This document shows positions 25,301 through 40,300 of a stretch of 64,000 nt of DNA, one piece after another (the stretch's first letter is position 1; every line of letters begins with the position of its first letter). Source of the DNA: Acanthaster planci (taxonomy: Eukaryota > Echinodermata > Asteroidea > Valvatida > Acanthasteridae); assembly GCF_001949145.1 (NCBI RefSeq), contig NW_019091396.1, positions 1,701,615-1,765,614 of the forward strand. The letters are read 5' to 3'. The translations under genes were made by a program, and so were the position numbers. The notes beneath the pieces are model-generated. The model saw nothing but the letters and a program-made list of their open reading frames with translations, did not search any database and had not been told where the DNA came from.

Positions 25301-28300
25301 CATGAGGGAAAAAATCTGTGCTGAGAAGACTTCTTGCCGACCTCCTGTTTATTTACATCACAATAATTTTCATGTAAGCAGCAATTTTGAGTAAAAGGGG
25401 CATCAGGCATCATGATTTCACCAGTTAACCATATGCTGGTGGGGAGCCTAGTTTCGGGCACATAGGCTCAATACACTAAACCGGGGACAAAGGCGCTCCT
25501 GGATAAGCAATACCTACCACTGCATGCTTAATCTGGCCCCCATTGAAAAGACGCCAGTAGCGCACTGTGCCAGTTTCGGGACGAAACAAATACTTGGACA
25601 TCAATAAATGTTGTCTGTCAGATTAGAGCAGTAACCAGACAGTTATTCGTGTGGGTGTAAAAGTCCAGTAAATGAAGCCATAATTTTTGAAGAATTTTGA
25701 AAACAGAAAATCTTGAAAATCTCCCGTGGTTTGCGTCATGCAAATTCAAATCCCACCCGCAAGCAAGTGGTTAACATGCCAATTTGTGTGTTGTCTTTTT
25801 TATCTTCATGCAGGGACCTTCTGGACCTGCAGGACTGAGAGGAGCTGACGGGGAAAATGGCAGAGATGTAAGCCTCACAGTTTAAAACCCCTCCTACTTA
25901 GTTGTATCTTGCATCAAACCATTTTGTGAAACTTGTACAGAAGCAGCTCAAACTATCCCAAGCCAGAATTCCAATTTGTATGTCAGGTAGGAGCACAAAT
26001 AACGAATGACCACAGACCACTGGATGACTTTTCAGCATTATTGTTATGAAAAGTTGTATCTCGGCCCTGTCCTGTGTCTGCCTTCTGCTCCGCTGAACAT
26101 TCCCACCTGAAAACAGTGGTCTCTCTCCATCAAAATTCCCTTCAGTTTGGAATATACTGCTCCACCAAAAGAACATCCCTAAAGCTGGAGGGCCAACGTA
26201 ATGAATGCTAGATGCAAGGAATCTGTGCTCTTTATGCCTTTGGGCAAAGAAAAAGAGCCGATGATGGCATTCTCGTAGCTAGGATGAATGAACTTGGGGC
26301 TACAATGAAATACTGTCTTGTTTGTCACTGCATGATGTAATGAATTTATCGCAAGATATCCAGGTGGTAAAGTTTACATTATGGCCTGAGGTTCATCTAA
26401 ATGCACATTTTCGGGTCCCCGTTTTTTTTTCACGCAGTGCTCCAATGTAACTTTTTTCTCACCAATACTCGGCATTAGAGTCAGCACATGTAAATGTTTG
26501 CCTTTTGTCCATGTTGATGACTGCCGACCGAAATCCTGTACATGTAGTAGGAATTTGTCAACAGAGTCTCTTTTTTTCAGGGAAGTAATGGAAACACTGG
26601 TTCTGTTGGTGCTGCTGGTCCAGTGGGAGCCCAGGTGGGTAGAATTCCTCTTGGCCAATTTCTTATCCCGCATCTCTTTCTTTTTTGTTTTTTTGAAGGC
26701 TTCTTATCTAGTCACTGATTCTGAATTTGATTCTTTATTTGACTTATGCCCCTTCTGAACTTGTTCAATAAGATCTTTCTCCTGGTGAGACACACTTGTC
26801 GTAATTGGTTGCCAGTGGGACTGACAGGCATTCAGTTTGTTGTATGCAACAGTACCTCTGAAACTTTAGGACCTTGAGGTTTTTCTTTTTGGCCTTAAAA
26901 CTAAGTTGGACATCCATTTCGTATCTCTCTTCTTTGGCCTCATCCATTACTGTAACTTGTTCCAAGTAACATTAGGAGGAACCGGCAACATATGGTTATA
27001 GCCCACTTGGTAGTGCACCAGTGCAGTATTCCATAGGTTGCAAGTTCAGTTCCTGTTTGAGTCAATTTCCATGGTTATCTTTACAGTTACCAGTGTTATT
27101 TGACGCATAATATCAATGCTTGAATTCATTGAAGAAATTAAAATTGATAACATGAGTCACAATGAATTAACACCTTCGACTGTTGGTAAGAACATGTAGA
27201 TTGTGATGTCCATTTTGAGGTATGAAAAAACAAGCAAGTTTTGAATATCAGCCCAACACTGGTATAATGTGTAGTCAGACGTTGCATTGTTGGAAGCAAA
27301 TTGGCAACTCTCGTGATTGAATGTTGAATTCAGATGTTGTGTTTTCTTTACAATTGTCCTGCAAAATTCTTTTCTGAGCAGGGTCCCCAGGGAATGCCCG
27401 GAAATCCAGGACAGCAGGGACACAAAGGTTGGCGGGTAAGAACTGATGTTTTAGTGAATCAAAAAGATTTTTCTTCTCGCCAAAAGAAAACTGATTAAGA
27501 ACAAAAGTCTAAAACTTTCGACAACGGTATCGTGGCAATCCAAGAAGCGGATACAAAGCATCCCGTATTTCAGTGTAGCAAGCTTCCAGAGAGTGAGTTT
27601 AGTCAGCTCAAGAAAGACTTGAGTCCTTCTAAAGAGCAGAAGAAGCACAAATTTATTGAGATAAGTCTGCATAGATGTGATGTTTTCGGTCCCACAAAAA
27701 GGTGGTTGTTTTCACGAGTAACATCCCTTTTGTTATTTAAATGTCTATTTAATCTGGGTTTTTCCTGGGGGACAGGGTGCTCGCGGCCGCAAGGGTGCAC
27801 GCGGTGATACCGGTGACATCGGCGACAGCGGAGCGTCTGGAGCAGTTGGACCTGCTGGAGCTCCAGGACAGAGAGTGAGTCTGAGAAGACAACTATCCAT
27901 GTGGTTTGGCCCAACTCTTAGATTGTGTGGATGACACCAGTGCTCATGCAGCACCTGACTAAATTCCCATCATATGATTGGTGGGTTGTCGATCATGTGT
28001 CATGTATTATTTGGTATAATCAGTGGCAGGCTGTGAAATGTACCATTGTACTGCAGTAGGCACCATCGTGGCTCGTCACACAGATGCACAACATTTATGA
28101 TGATATTGACAAATAGACGTAAACTACCATTCCATTTTCTGTCTGTTGTGGAAATATCTCAACTTGTAAGTGAAGGTTGTACTTTTGCTAGATAGATTCA
28201 AATTAAATAGGTTGTCAAATTATTAGAGCAAACTGGAAGCCGTGACAAGCAGGAACATCCGTGCGTGAACTGAATAGAAACATGGAAACTTCATGTCAAG

Positions 28301-31300
28301 ATTTTACGTCCGACTGGAAAAGTGGCAACCTGTTCGGAGTTTACAAAAGATTTATTCAGGTGTTGCATAACGCAGCACAAAAACATGATTGTTGTGCACT
28401 GGAAAGAATAATTTCATTCAGTGACAGATTGAATGTTCCATTCCCTTGGTTTCTCACCATGGAATACCACATTCAGTCTATGATCTCATGAGATTTTTCT
28501 TACCGTTGCACTCAGGAATATGCATTATTTTTATTATGTCTCTGAAGAACAGGCATGTGAAATTTTGTGTCATGGTGACAGCCATAGACACCAAAAGGTC
28601 TTGTAAAACAGTCATTTATAAAGAGACTTTTTTGTGTCAACTGTTAAGCTGTGCTGGCACAGCCTATGTGAACAGCATTTGGAAAGTGCCAAACAGTGAC
28701 ACTGTGGGGTCATCAGGGAATTTGTATCGTCCCACGCACATAACACAACCCTCCCGGAAACCACAGCCATATCTAGGGGACATCAACAAAAACCCAAACG
28801 TGTTTTTAAAACTAAAATTATGGAGAAAAATTGAATTTTTATCAGTTTATTTTGTTTGGTGGGAGGGGTTGATAACAAGAACGTCTGGAAAATGTTCTAA
28901 TTTCCAACGTTTTTAAAGATGCGGTTAAAAAAAGTCATTTTAGAAAGTTAAAGAATGATGCTCAGTTACAGTAAGCATGTTTTTCAGTATTCTTGTTTAG
29001 AACAGGGACGCCTGCACCATCCCTGTAGTCCGTTATTTGTTACTTATTCCTTATCTTTCATGGCTTATTCCTCAGGGTGACCGTGGTGCACAGGGAGAGA
29101 GAGGGGAGCGTGGAGGCAGAGGCGTGGCTGTAAGTGACTTGTCCAGTACTTGGTGTTGAAGGTGACCTCAGAGGATTACCTTTTATCATCTGAAACTGTT
29201 CAAGACAAGAAAGACCACTATCAAATAGTGGCACGCTCCCTCCCCCTTTTTTTTAATTATCCGGATGTATTAGAAAATACCTTTTATGTGTTTCATGTTT
29301 TGCTCCCAAGTGGTTAGTTATTAAATTTTAAAAAGGGACATTTTCATCCGGAAAAAAAATTGACCCACTTGTTTGTTTGGACACCTTGCTTTCCATAAGT
29401 GCAGTGCACCTTTGCTCCATTATAGATGTTGGAATTATCACTGAAGAAGATTATAGAATTTTTAGTTGTATTGAGAACAGTATAAATTTACACTTAAAGA
29501 GTGCTCCCTAAGTTTAGGTAACTCTGAATTGGATTCTTTTGAAAATTGAATATTTGAAATTCTTCACAGCCAATCTCAAATCAATGATGCATTGTCGTTG
29601 CCAATACGGATGCTGCTTGAATTTGAACGTAAAAATATTTCTCTCTGGTACTTGCGCTAATGCTTTGTGTTCGCCTGACTATGTCATTCAGGGTGTGAGG
29701 GGCCAAGACGGAAGTGATGGCGATATTGGCAGTGCTGTGAGTAGAAAATATTATTGCACCTGTCATCTTTGTGATCTGATCAAGCCCCCTCAATGTTTGC
29801 ACTGTGTTAATGAGTGAAAGGAGAAAACAGAACTAAGAAAATGGAGAAAATAATGCCAGGAGGAGGGAGGATTAATTCACCTTTTGAACAATGAATTGCA
29901 TTGTGGAAAGAAAAAACACTGTTTGCGTGCTCTCACTGGAAAGTGTTTGATGTGCAAACATCTATATGTAAAGCTAAAATTGCCCCAGAGGAACAGGGGT
30001 GTTGTAGGTTTTCAAGCACCCCTAACATTTCGGACATAACACCAGTGCAACCCTAACTTTTAGTAGACATACAACCCCCTTTTTATTTTTGCTGTTAATG
30101 GTATTGATCTCGTTTTTAACTTTACCTCTTTCCATTTTAGGGCCCAATGGGTGCTCCTGGATCCATGGGTGCAATGGGTATGGCTGGTGCTAAGGTAAAC
30201 AAATATTGACAGACACTGGCTTAGGAAGGAATGATTAAAGTGGGTGAACATTTTAAAGTGCAGTTTGTCATGTCAAAGATGGAAGTATTCAGAATGCTCT
30301 CTTCAAAGTATTCATAACATTCTGTTCAAGTGGATGACTTCTTGTCAGTCTCTGAATTCAGGATTATCAAAAATGTACAGAGATTTGAATGTTTGGTTAT
30401 TAGTTCTGCAGCCCGATTCATGAAACTTTACACAGTGGTGTAACTCCACTTTATACGCCACATTTTATTGCGTAAGTTGCTCAACAAATTTTACGGAACT
30501 TATGCACTGCATAAGTCCATGACTTACACGACAGATTATGGTGTAACTTATGCAATCATTTTAGGTGGTGTAAGTTGAAGTGAAAATGAACAATTTGACG
30601 AGCTTATCATGTTCGGTTAAGCCTCATCACTGCCGAACTTAGCAAGGCTTTTTTGAGAATGTACACCTTTGTTGTAGAAGGTAATAAAAAACTTATTTGG
30701 CTATTGGAGAACTGCAGTTCAACAACTGTGTGATGAATGCTGTTAAACTGGAAAGAAACAGCCATCATAAAAGCTGTTTCTGTCCTCATCCAAGAAATTT
30801 AATATTATTAAAAACGTAGTGCACCTATGCAATTTTTCATGAAATCGAATGTAAGTGTATTGTGCACCTACGGCATAAATTTGTGGTGCAAGGCATATGC
30901 ACGGTTCAAAGTTACACCACATTTGGGAAATCGGCTGCTGGCGTTTGAATTACACATCCCGTTATCATACTGGAAATACTAAACACTAAAATTAAAGTTC
31001 TCTATGTAATTTACTGTCATACTGTTGGCAATGTTATTTGTCATTACAAAGGGCTAATGCAGCACCGTATGGTAGTTCTTTGGAAATGAAAGCATGGATG
31101 GATGATTTGGATAAGAAAGGAAAGAGGGTTAATGTTTAATAGTGTGTAACATTGGTTAGTATTCTCTGGCAAGGTTCGGAAAAATCACCAAAGAGCAGCT
31201 CAAGCGACGATCATTTGTTAACCCCCAGTCAGTTTTGCTTGGTGCTCAGAATATATTTTATACTCGGGTCACCAGGGAAATCAATAAGTATGTAGCTGAC

Positions 31301-34300
31301 AATTGGTCGTCCATCAAACTTGCCCCATAATGTCTGAAACAGCAGTAGTCTTATTCGTCTGTTAGCATATGAATGGGATTTTTTTAAATCATAACTTTGT
31401 CCCATCTCAGTCATTTTTTCATATTAGAAGTGCATTTAAGCCCACAATTGTTTGGCCTTTACAAATATCCATCAATCTTTGGGTTGATCATGTACAGCTC
31501 GTCTAGTACAACGATCTGAGACCCCCAAAGTCAGTAGGAGAGGTAATGAAAATAATCCGGCAAATCCAGAGATGCTAACAAAGCTGAGACAGGTGAAAAT
31601 GCCACAATGTTCACAAAGAGGAATCGGCAACAATGGAATCAGTGGTGGTTTGTGCAGCCATGACATCATTACATCATTTGTGGTTATACTCAGTTGTTTG
31701 TGAATCAACATTGTTGTGATGACCTTCCGATAGGGAGATGCAGGACTTCAGGGTGATCAGGGCATCCAAGGCATCCAAGGTCAGCGTGGTGAGAGTGGAT
31801 CTGATGGTGCCCCTGGAGCAGCCGGTGCCTCTGTAAGTTTTCCACATTGACTTTTTATGTGTTGTTTACTAAAGGTTTGAATCACATACTCAATTTTTCT
31901 GTTTACTCTCTTTCTGTTCTGTCTGTGTTGCATATTAAGAAATAGCATGTTGGTTAATGACTACACAGACATAAAGTTGCTTCGATTGTCCTATGTCCCT
32001 TTTCCCCCATAGATTTTACAGGGATTTGTAAACAGAGTCAAAAAGGCAGTCAAGCAATAAAATCTAGGAGAAAAACTATAAAATCTAGGAGAAAGATGAA
32101 AGCAGTTTATTATACTGGGTGGCCTGGGTGGGTAGTTGGTACGGCACTTTCCTCTCACAACTGTGGTCGAGGGTTTTGATTCATGTCTGGTCCATATGCG
32201 AATAGAGTTTGTTTGTTCTTTCCTGTTCCAAATCAACACTTAACATCTCTGGCTTTGCACCATGGGCAAATGTGGGCCATTTGATGGCTACCTGAGACCC
32301 ATTTTACATGTAGTGGGGCTCAATCATGTTGTAATTTAATGTGTCTTTAATGTACAGTGCTTTTGAACGTTATCACGGAATTTATTCTTAAATGAATAGA
32401 TTTGTGTGTGCTATAAAAATGCCATGTGTGTGTTTTCTCTGTGTGTGGATGCCAATAGCTTCAACACATAGTCCTTGCGTAGTTGAAGGATTCATGAGAA
32501 AGTCCATCCCTTCTCACTTTGCATTGTCTGATCCTGATAAAAATCTTTGCCATCTGTTGTTTTCTAGGGAAATGATGGAACGGATGGAGCAGCCGGACAA
32601 ATTGGTGATGTGGTGAGCCTAGCATGTTCCTTTAACCCATCTTGTTACCCCACTCAAAAGTTCACAACTGCAGAGTCAAAATGCTGATTGCTAGCTAGGT
32701 TGACCTCATGCTTTTAAGCTCATTTTTTTGCCGCCTTTTATTTGGTCCACTCATGGAGTTCATATTTGCAGAAAAAAGTGTGAAAGACTTCAACACTTTG
32801 TGATCATAGAGTAGTCCCGCCCCCCCAGTGATTGTCACACTTTTGTACTCGCTTTTGCACTGAGTTTAAATCAACCTCTTCATACGTACTCTCCTTACAG
32901 GGTGGTACAGGGCCCTCTGGCCCAGTGGGTGCCCCAGGAGCAAGAGGATCTGCTGTAAGTTAGTTTATTACTGTAGAAACTGTTAAAGTATTCCAACTTG
33001 TGTATTACAAGTGATCGCAGACGTATAAAATTTACAAGGTTACCAATCCAAGGAAGAAATCCCTTCGTAGCACCCCTGATGTGCTCATGGCTTCACAAAG
33101 AATTGAATGAAATTTTGTTTGCTGCTGGGTTATGCCTCGGCAAGACTTTTTAATATTCGGTGCTTCCAAGATTGGTCAACTGGTATTCTTCATTGGTTTG
33201 CCAATTAGAAGTTATTAAAACTGGGTGTAAGTAAAGAGGCGAGTATAAATTTAGGTAACACGAACATTCATTCACATGCAAGTTACTGAATGATTGGGTT
33301 CCAGTACCCTTATACATGGGATTTGCTCTAACTCCACATCAGGGGCGCATGTGGTTTTAAACAGATAGAATTAGTTAAATTGTTCTCATTTTGTCTCTCT
33401 GTTTGTTCATTGTTGTGAAGTATGGAGCTAATTGACTCGCAAAATTACTCCCTCTACACAGGGTACCCGCGGGGCCACTGGACCCGGCGGTGAGCCCGGT
33501 GGCCAAGGCTACCCTGGACTGGCTGGAGCTCGTGGTGCTGACGGCTCTCGTGGTGTGACGGTGAGTTGCATTATTTATTCGAACATTTTGCGCAGTGGTG
33601 CCCACTCAGTGTTGAGAAATTGGCCGGAATCGTTTGTAATTAATGCTTGGAACCCGAAGCCTGTTATTACAAGATACTAATAATAACACACCTAAAATCC
33701 CTTTTTAGTGTGCTTTAAAGATAGTCATACAGAGTCTCAAGGTAACCATCCCCCAATGTTTAGAGTACTCTTCAAGATTACTTAAAGAGTAACAATTATT
33801 GAATCATTGTGTAAAATGCTATAGTCAATGAGAAATTATTTGGCCTCTGGGATTGACATTTCTTGGATTGAAAACATCACGCTCTGGAACTTGGTAAAAT
33901 CTTAATCTGGAATGTCAACAATAATGGAAACTTTCTGCGTGCAGTGTTTATGGTAGTTGTGCTTAATTGCCAGTGTCTATATTTGCGTGTAACATTTATC
34001 CAGTATTAGAAAAATTGTGCATGATTGGTCATAACTTACCCCCAGGAGATAAAAAGATGCACCCTTGTTTCTTCTCTGGACAGGGACCTGCTGGTGCTGT
34101 TGGGGAGCCTGGTGCTGATGGGTCCGAGGGCGCTACGGTAAGTAAATAATCTTGGAGCGTCAGTTTGCCCAGGAAGTTTTCCTTTGTTGTTGAATGGTTA
34201 AGCCTATATCTGATGTCTGTATATGTGTACTTTGGATCCGTTGCAGTTTTCCATGCTTAGGAAGTTTGGCAGCGTATTTCAGTAAAATGCTGACTGAGTG

Positions 34301-37300
34301 CAACCTTGCAATAGATATAAGTTGCTGACTCGTGCATCCCTGCCAGCCATGGCCAAGACTTGTGGACATAACCGTCTCACCTTCTCTTGGCAAATTGTAC
34401 AGCAGATAGCAGCTCAGTTGCTGGGGAAGTTTGTCAGTGATCATTATTCATAGAGTTTGTGTGGCGAATCTGCAGTCACCAAAACATCAGAATCCTACAA
34501 CGTTGAAGGATTTAAATTGTTCCGTTTTTTGGTAGATCCCAGTGACCCTGCCACTACAGTCAGAATGTGTAGTGGCCATCTTATTTGACATTTACAGGAA
34601 CCTTTTTTCTAAGATTTCTTCTATTTTCTTTAAATTTATTCTTGTCATCCTGACCTCTTTCATTGAGTATTGAAATTGCACTAGAGATAATCACAATTTA
34701 ATGTGACACTTTCCTCTATCAATCACATTTGGTAGGGTCCAGATGGACCGGCTGGAGGAACTGGCCCAAGAGGGCCAGTGGGAGCCCGAGTAAGTAAACT
34801 ATAATTGAATGTTTGCAGTACCTCATTTTCGTACCTGTCTTTTGTACCTGTGTTCGACAGAAGAAATCAACAGGTAAATCCAGAACAGATGACTGTGCTG
34901 TTTTGGGTTATTCCTATAATATATGACAGACATTTCAGCAGATATTTCAATATCTAAATGTCAACCCTGTGAAAGAATTCCTGTCAGAAATACTTCCCTA
35001 TTGAAGAATCTTTCACAAGCATTCCTTGCTCAGCATAAATCTTAAGCACCAACCCATTTACTTGATTTCACTTCATTCTGTATATTTCATTTCTGGAATT
35101 TTTTTTGTTCTTCCCCTTCAAAGTAACATTAAAAGAACTAGTTTAGACGTTTACACGTTGAAAAAAAGAATGTAACCAGCAACAGATTCTGTTGTGGCAC
35201 CACTTTCTTGCAGGGAAGTATTGGCTCACAAGGTCCTGTAGGTGCTGTTGGTGCTCCTGGCTTGAGGGTGAGTTGAATTTAGTCTAGTGTAAACAAATCT
35301 ACTTAGCACGGAAACTGTTGCTAAACAAAACAGGTTACCAACCCAAATTCCTTATTGATTGATTTCACTCTGCACTGGTTCTCGGCTGAAATGAAGTAAA
35401 ATTGGGGCCTGGCTATCTGATCAAATACAATAAACATCAGATTTTGTCTTTGTTGACAGAAGTTTCCAAGGTAGATGAGTTCGACTGATTTAAGTATTGT
35501 AATAAAAGTATCAGAGATTCAGTGACATTTGTTTCATCTTTAAATTTCAGATTAAAATGTTAAATTGTAACCTTTGAATGTTGGTTACAAATAATTCAAG
35601 TGTTGAAAAAGAAGTAAATATATACCTCAGACGTTGTAATTTGCAAGTTATTCCTTTTAAGAAGATTCATTTCAAATACAATCATCTTCTCAACAGCATT
35701 GTACAGTGCTTTCTTTGAGACCTTGTAGTTTCTCCAACAGTTCTTAGTGCTCAGAATAGAAATACAACAAAAATCATAGTCTGTAAGAACAAGATCTCCT
35801 TAAAATATATCAGTTGAAACTGAAAATTTCAAAGAAATAGTGGGTGGTCTGGTGTTGCCTGGCAACATTATCATGTGAGAGATGATTTGGAAGACCAAGG
35901 AAGTGACAAGTGATACAGCCTTCTGATATGATGGCTCTAGTACCAAACCCAGTGATTATAGTTTTGGGTCATCTCAAGTGTTGGAAGGTTTCTGTCAGCC
36001 AGTGTAAGTCAGTAAATCAATCTTCTCAGCTGCAATTTTTTTCCAGCACCCCTTCTCAGCCTTTGCATCTGCTTATGTCCATTGACTTCCTCCTAACTTC
36101 AGCCAGTGCAGTGGTCAGCACGACCAGTGAGTGCACCAAGACTTGTCAGTATCAAATGCATGTATATGTTTTTATTTTGTCTCCCAGGGTGATGTTGGAC
36201 CGCAAGGCGCTACTGGAGCTCCCGGAGACAATGGAGACGGGGTGAGGAACCTTAAGCCTTCTTTTGGACAAATGTCACCCTGAGCCGTGTAAACAGTGAT
36301 GTATTGTTTTTGAATTTCTGTTTTGGACGGGGTTTAGTGTGGAGTGAAGCAGCACGGCAGATTGGGTCAAGGACAGTAGCAGATGTCTCATATATGTTAG
36401 ATGTTAAAATTTACTCACTGAAAAAATAACTGTCACATATGTTGATCTTTGTGAGAAGAGACTGGCTGTAAAGAAAAGATCACAAAATTGTAGGGAGTTT
36501 GTTTCCTTTTTACACATTGTCATTATTTTATACAACTAGAAAAAATGAGCACTCATACGAGGGCAAATACTTCATAAATACGATAAGCAAAATAATTATT
36601 TGGATAGTGTGGAGAAAAAGACAATTAAATAGGCCATTCGAAATAGGTTTGGATTAGAAAAAGCAGTCTTAACTGTTTGGGTCCTTTGGTGGTAACAATA
36701 ACCCAAAGGCCGGTTCGTTTGTTCTTTGAATGACTGCAAAATACAGTGAAACACAGATGCAGAAATAAAGCAGTCAAATAGATCGAAAAGAATAAAAGGC
36801 TTCAAAAATTATGAAAATTTCAAAATGAAATCCGTCTGTAATTTTCTGTTCAATTCAAAGAGAGAGTTCAATTGTTTTCCCTACTTGTAATTTGAAAATA
36901 AACATCATTTTTTTTTCTGAACTGATTTACAGGGTCAGGCTGGAAGTACAGGAGATGCCGGAGCCCCCGGTGCCCAGGTAGATCCCTCTTGTTGTTTGTA
37001 TTTCAGTGTCTGTACCTTTGTACTTAACGCTAGTGTTTGTTATTGGCAGGTGTTTGTTTTTCTCGTTCAGCTTCTTTGGTGCAAGTTCTTTCCCTACTCA
37101 CTCTTTTACCTTGATTTGTGTTTTTTATCGCAGGGCCGACCCGGAAGCTCTGGACGAGATGGCAACACGGGAAAGCCAGGACCACCTGTAAGTTGTCTCG
37201 ACAATGGACCAATAGAGATTTGGTGCTCAAAAACATCTAATACCCTCTCTATTAACTGAAAAAAAACAGCAGTAGTTTTATACAAGACTGTACAAAGTTC

Positions 37301-40300
37301 AAGGACCTGACATTTTATTGCAGCTGAATCCTTCTCAAATGGAAATATTTTCTTGTATATCTCCTCTGCTGCCACTACAGTGGTTTGCACATTTCTCATG
37401 GAGCTTAACTTAATATTCCCACCATTTTCACTTTGACTTGACCCATTGTTTGTATGTATCAACCTTGAAAATCACCAACTCCCTCAGATGTCAGACCAGA
37501 ACTTTATGCTTGCTACATCAGTTTTGAAGCTTTCTGAGCTGTTGGACAAATATTTTGTAATTTGAAACTGAACTCCAGATCTCTGTCTACCGGTAATGCT
37601 GTTTGCATTCTTAGTCAGTTTTTCCAACAAAACTTGCATGACTACTTGACACATCCATTTGCATTTCATTTCATTGTTTGGTTTGTATTTTGATTCATTT
37701 CACAGGGTTCATCTGGCAATGATGGACAGCCTGGACCACCTGGGCCGAATGTATGTTTAAAAACTTCTATCCACTTGTAGTGTTTTGTTGTTTGCTTTTA
37801 GCAAGTGATATGAAATTGGAAATGTGCAATCAAGTTTAGTACAGATAATTTTGTCATCCTAAACGGAACAAGTTTTTGGCATCCTGCCCTTTAATTGAGC
37901 GTGAACAGAGAGCAACAACTCTAGTTCGTTTTGAGATCAAACTCATCTAGCACATCTGTTTTAGTTTTTGCATTTTTTCAAAATTTAATGTAAGACATTG
38001 CACACTTTACTTTGCATAATCAGTATTTCTCATTGACATGTGGGCTTGCAGCTTCAACCCTAGTACTTCCGATCTTTGAATCTTGTGTTGGCATGCAATT
38101 GCAATACCCAAATTGGCCAAGTTTCTGCATTTTCATTTCTGCCAACAGGGTCCTCAGGGGGCGAGAGGCAACATTGGCCTAACTGGAGCCCAAGGAGCAG
38201 ATGTGAGTTGATCCAGCTCATTTAAGTCTTTGAAAAACAGGATCGGAACCTCATATATTGAAATCTGTTTGGAGATGTCTTCTTGTTCCAATTGGAAAAG
38301 TCGTGGTGAACGATTCATTACCCTCTGAATGTTCACAAATATGTTTGCTTGTTCATGTTGATGCTCATTGTAGATTATTGGGTCAGGTGAAGCCAGTTCT
38401 CTTATTACACAACACCCCATGCTGTTTGTGCCAAGTTACCCTTCACTGAGCAGAAAAATGTGACGAGTGACCATTATGCCATTGGATAAAGAATTCATGG
38501 TAATTTTGTGAGGAAATAAGTCCCACTCTCCAGCTTACAATGTAAGATGTACGGTTGCTGACCAACTGCTTGCCTGTTCTGGTGGTGGCCGGTCTTGAGG
38601 AAACTCTGTGGTCGTGTGGTACTTTGACATCTTCTGAACGGATCCTATTAATGATGATTGCTTGAGTTGAGTTCGGGTTGATGATTAGTGATATCTACTG
38701 TGTTCGGCACACTTGTAGTTGTCCTAGCTTGAGCCCACCTGCACAATCCGACGTCAGTGTCCATCCATTTATGCTGATTGGTTTACCTCTGTACAGGGTG
38801 AAGAAGGAAGGACCGGAAACCCTGGCTCAGTTGGACCAAGAGGAGCGAGTGTAAGTTGACCGTAGCTGACCGGGTTCATTAATATGATCCTTGAAAACAT
38901 GACTTTGCTTTGATTTGATACGTTGGGCCAAAGTTGTATAGTTTACTCCTGATGTGCTCCTGTAAAGTGAGGAAAAGTGAATAATTATCAATTGCCGATA
39001 AATCCTTACTGGAACAGGTCTTTGTCTCTTTCAATATTTAAAATTTTTTGTAACAATTTTGAAACTGATGCTTTCACTGTAGTCAACAGTGACATTGAAA
39101 CTCACAATCATGTTTCTGTGACTTCTCCCATTTTTGCAGTGGAATGATGTATTTGGACTCCTACACTCACCGTCAGCAATGGATAAGCTAGAGACTTAAT
39201 AATTCAATTACCAGACTTCCACTCGGTGTCTTAATACAAATGCCAACTATTGACAGTGACATTGCCTGTACAAAAGTTGTCATTCTTTGTAAGCTGAGAT
39301 CAGTAGGTTTCTGTTTGATCTGTCAGGGTACCCCTGGAGACATTGGACCTCAGGGCCCAGCTGGACCTGCTGGAGCTCAGGGTGCGCGTGGAGATGCCGG
39401 ACCACAGGGAGCTATCGGACCTGGAGGAACCAACGTAAATTGTTGAAAATATTCAAACATTTCACGTCAATTCATGTAAGGACAGTTGAAATACTTGATT
39501 TGGACACCGGTAGGGTTTCCTTAGTCTGCAAAAATGGTAATCGGATGTCAAGAAATATTCACTTCCCAAGAAATGCAGAACTCACAGATGCTAAGAACTC
39601 AAATGGGCCCCTTTGTTTTGAGCACCATGGGAGCTCTCAGTATTGGCGTGAGTATTCCGAAAGACTTCTGTTCTGACTGTTGGTACTGTTTGGCACTGAT
39701 TTTTTTTGGGCCAGGGTGGAGTTGGAGCACCAGGGCCACGTGGAGCCCAGGGTAAACGCGGTGCTGCCGGTGTAGCTGGACCCCCAGGACAGGGTGGACC
39801 TCAGGGAATGGCTGTAAGTCTGTCTTTACTCACTGGAAGTGCCCTGGGACCAATTCTGGCTGGTCAAAATGTCCTTAAAATCATCGAAGGTGTGTTTCAG
39901 AAGGAATTCTTTGTTGTCTTGTTTGGCACTGATACGTTTTACCTTAAATTAAAGTATGTACTTAAAGATTTGTTTCTATCCAACATCTTTTAGTTTAGAT
40001 AAGTGTCATACTAAGGCAGTTGGCGATTTTCATAATAACTGACTTGAAATTCTTTCAGGGTGACCGTGGTGCTCAAGGACCAATGGGCTTGGCTGGAGCT
40101 ACAGGACCAGACGGTGATGCTGGGGCTGATGGACGTGATGGACGTGACGGAGAACCGGTAGGGCACTGTACCCAATCCACTCTGTGGGTTTCAGTGGGCA
40201 TTTTTATACAGAAATATAGTCAACCCAAAAGAAGCACAGTTGATGTGTGCTCCAGGCTCCACATGTTACAGAGCTAGTTTGAAGACCAAGTCATGGCTTT

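Noticed and set aside
26994-27068. Functional tRNA gene
   Set aside because: A- and B-box-like motifs are present but no acceptor or anticodon stem can be drawn; better explained as a SINE remnant.
28446-28916. 156-codon open frame in an intron
   Set aside because: No family resemblance, no splice-linked context, low-complexity AT-rich sequence; expected by chance in a long intron.
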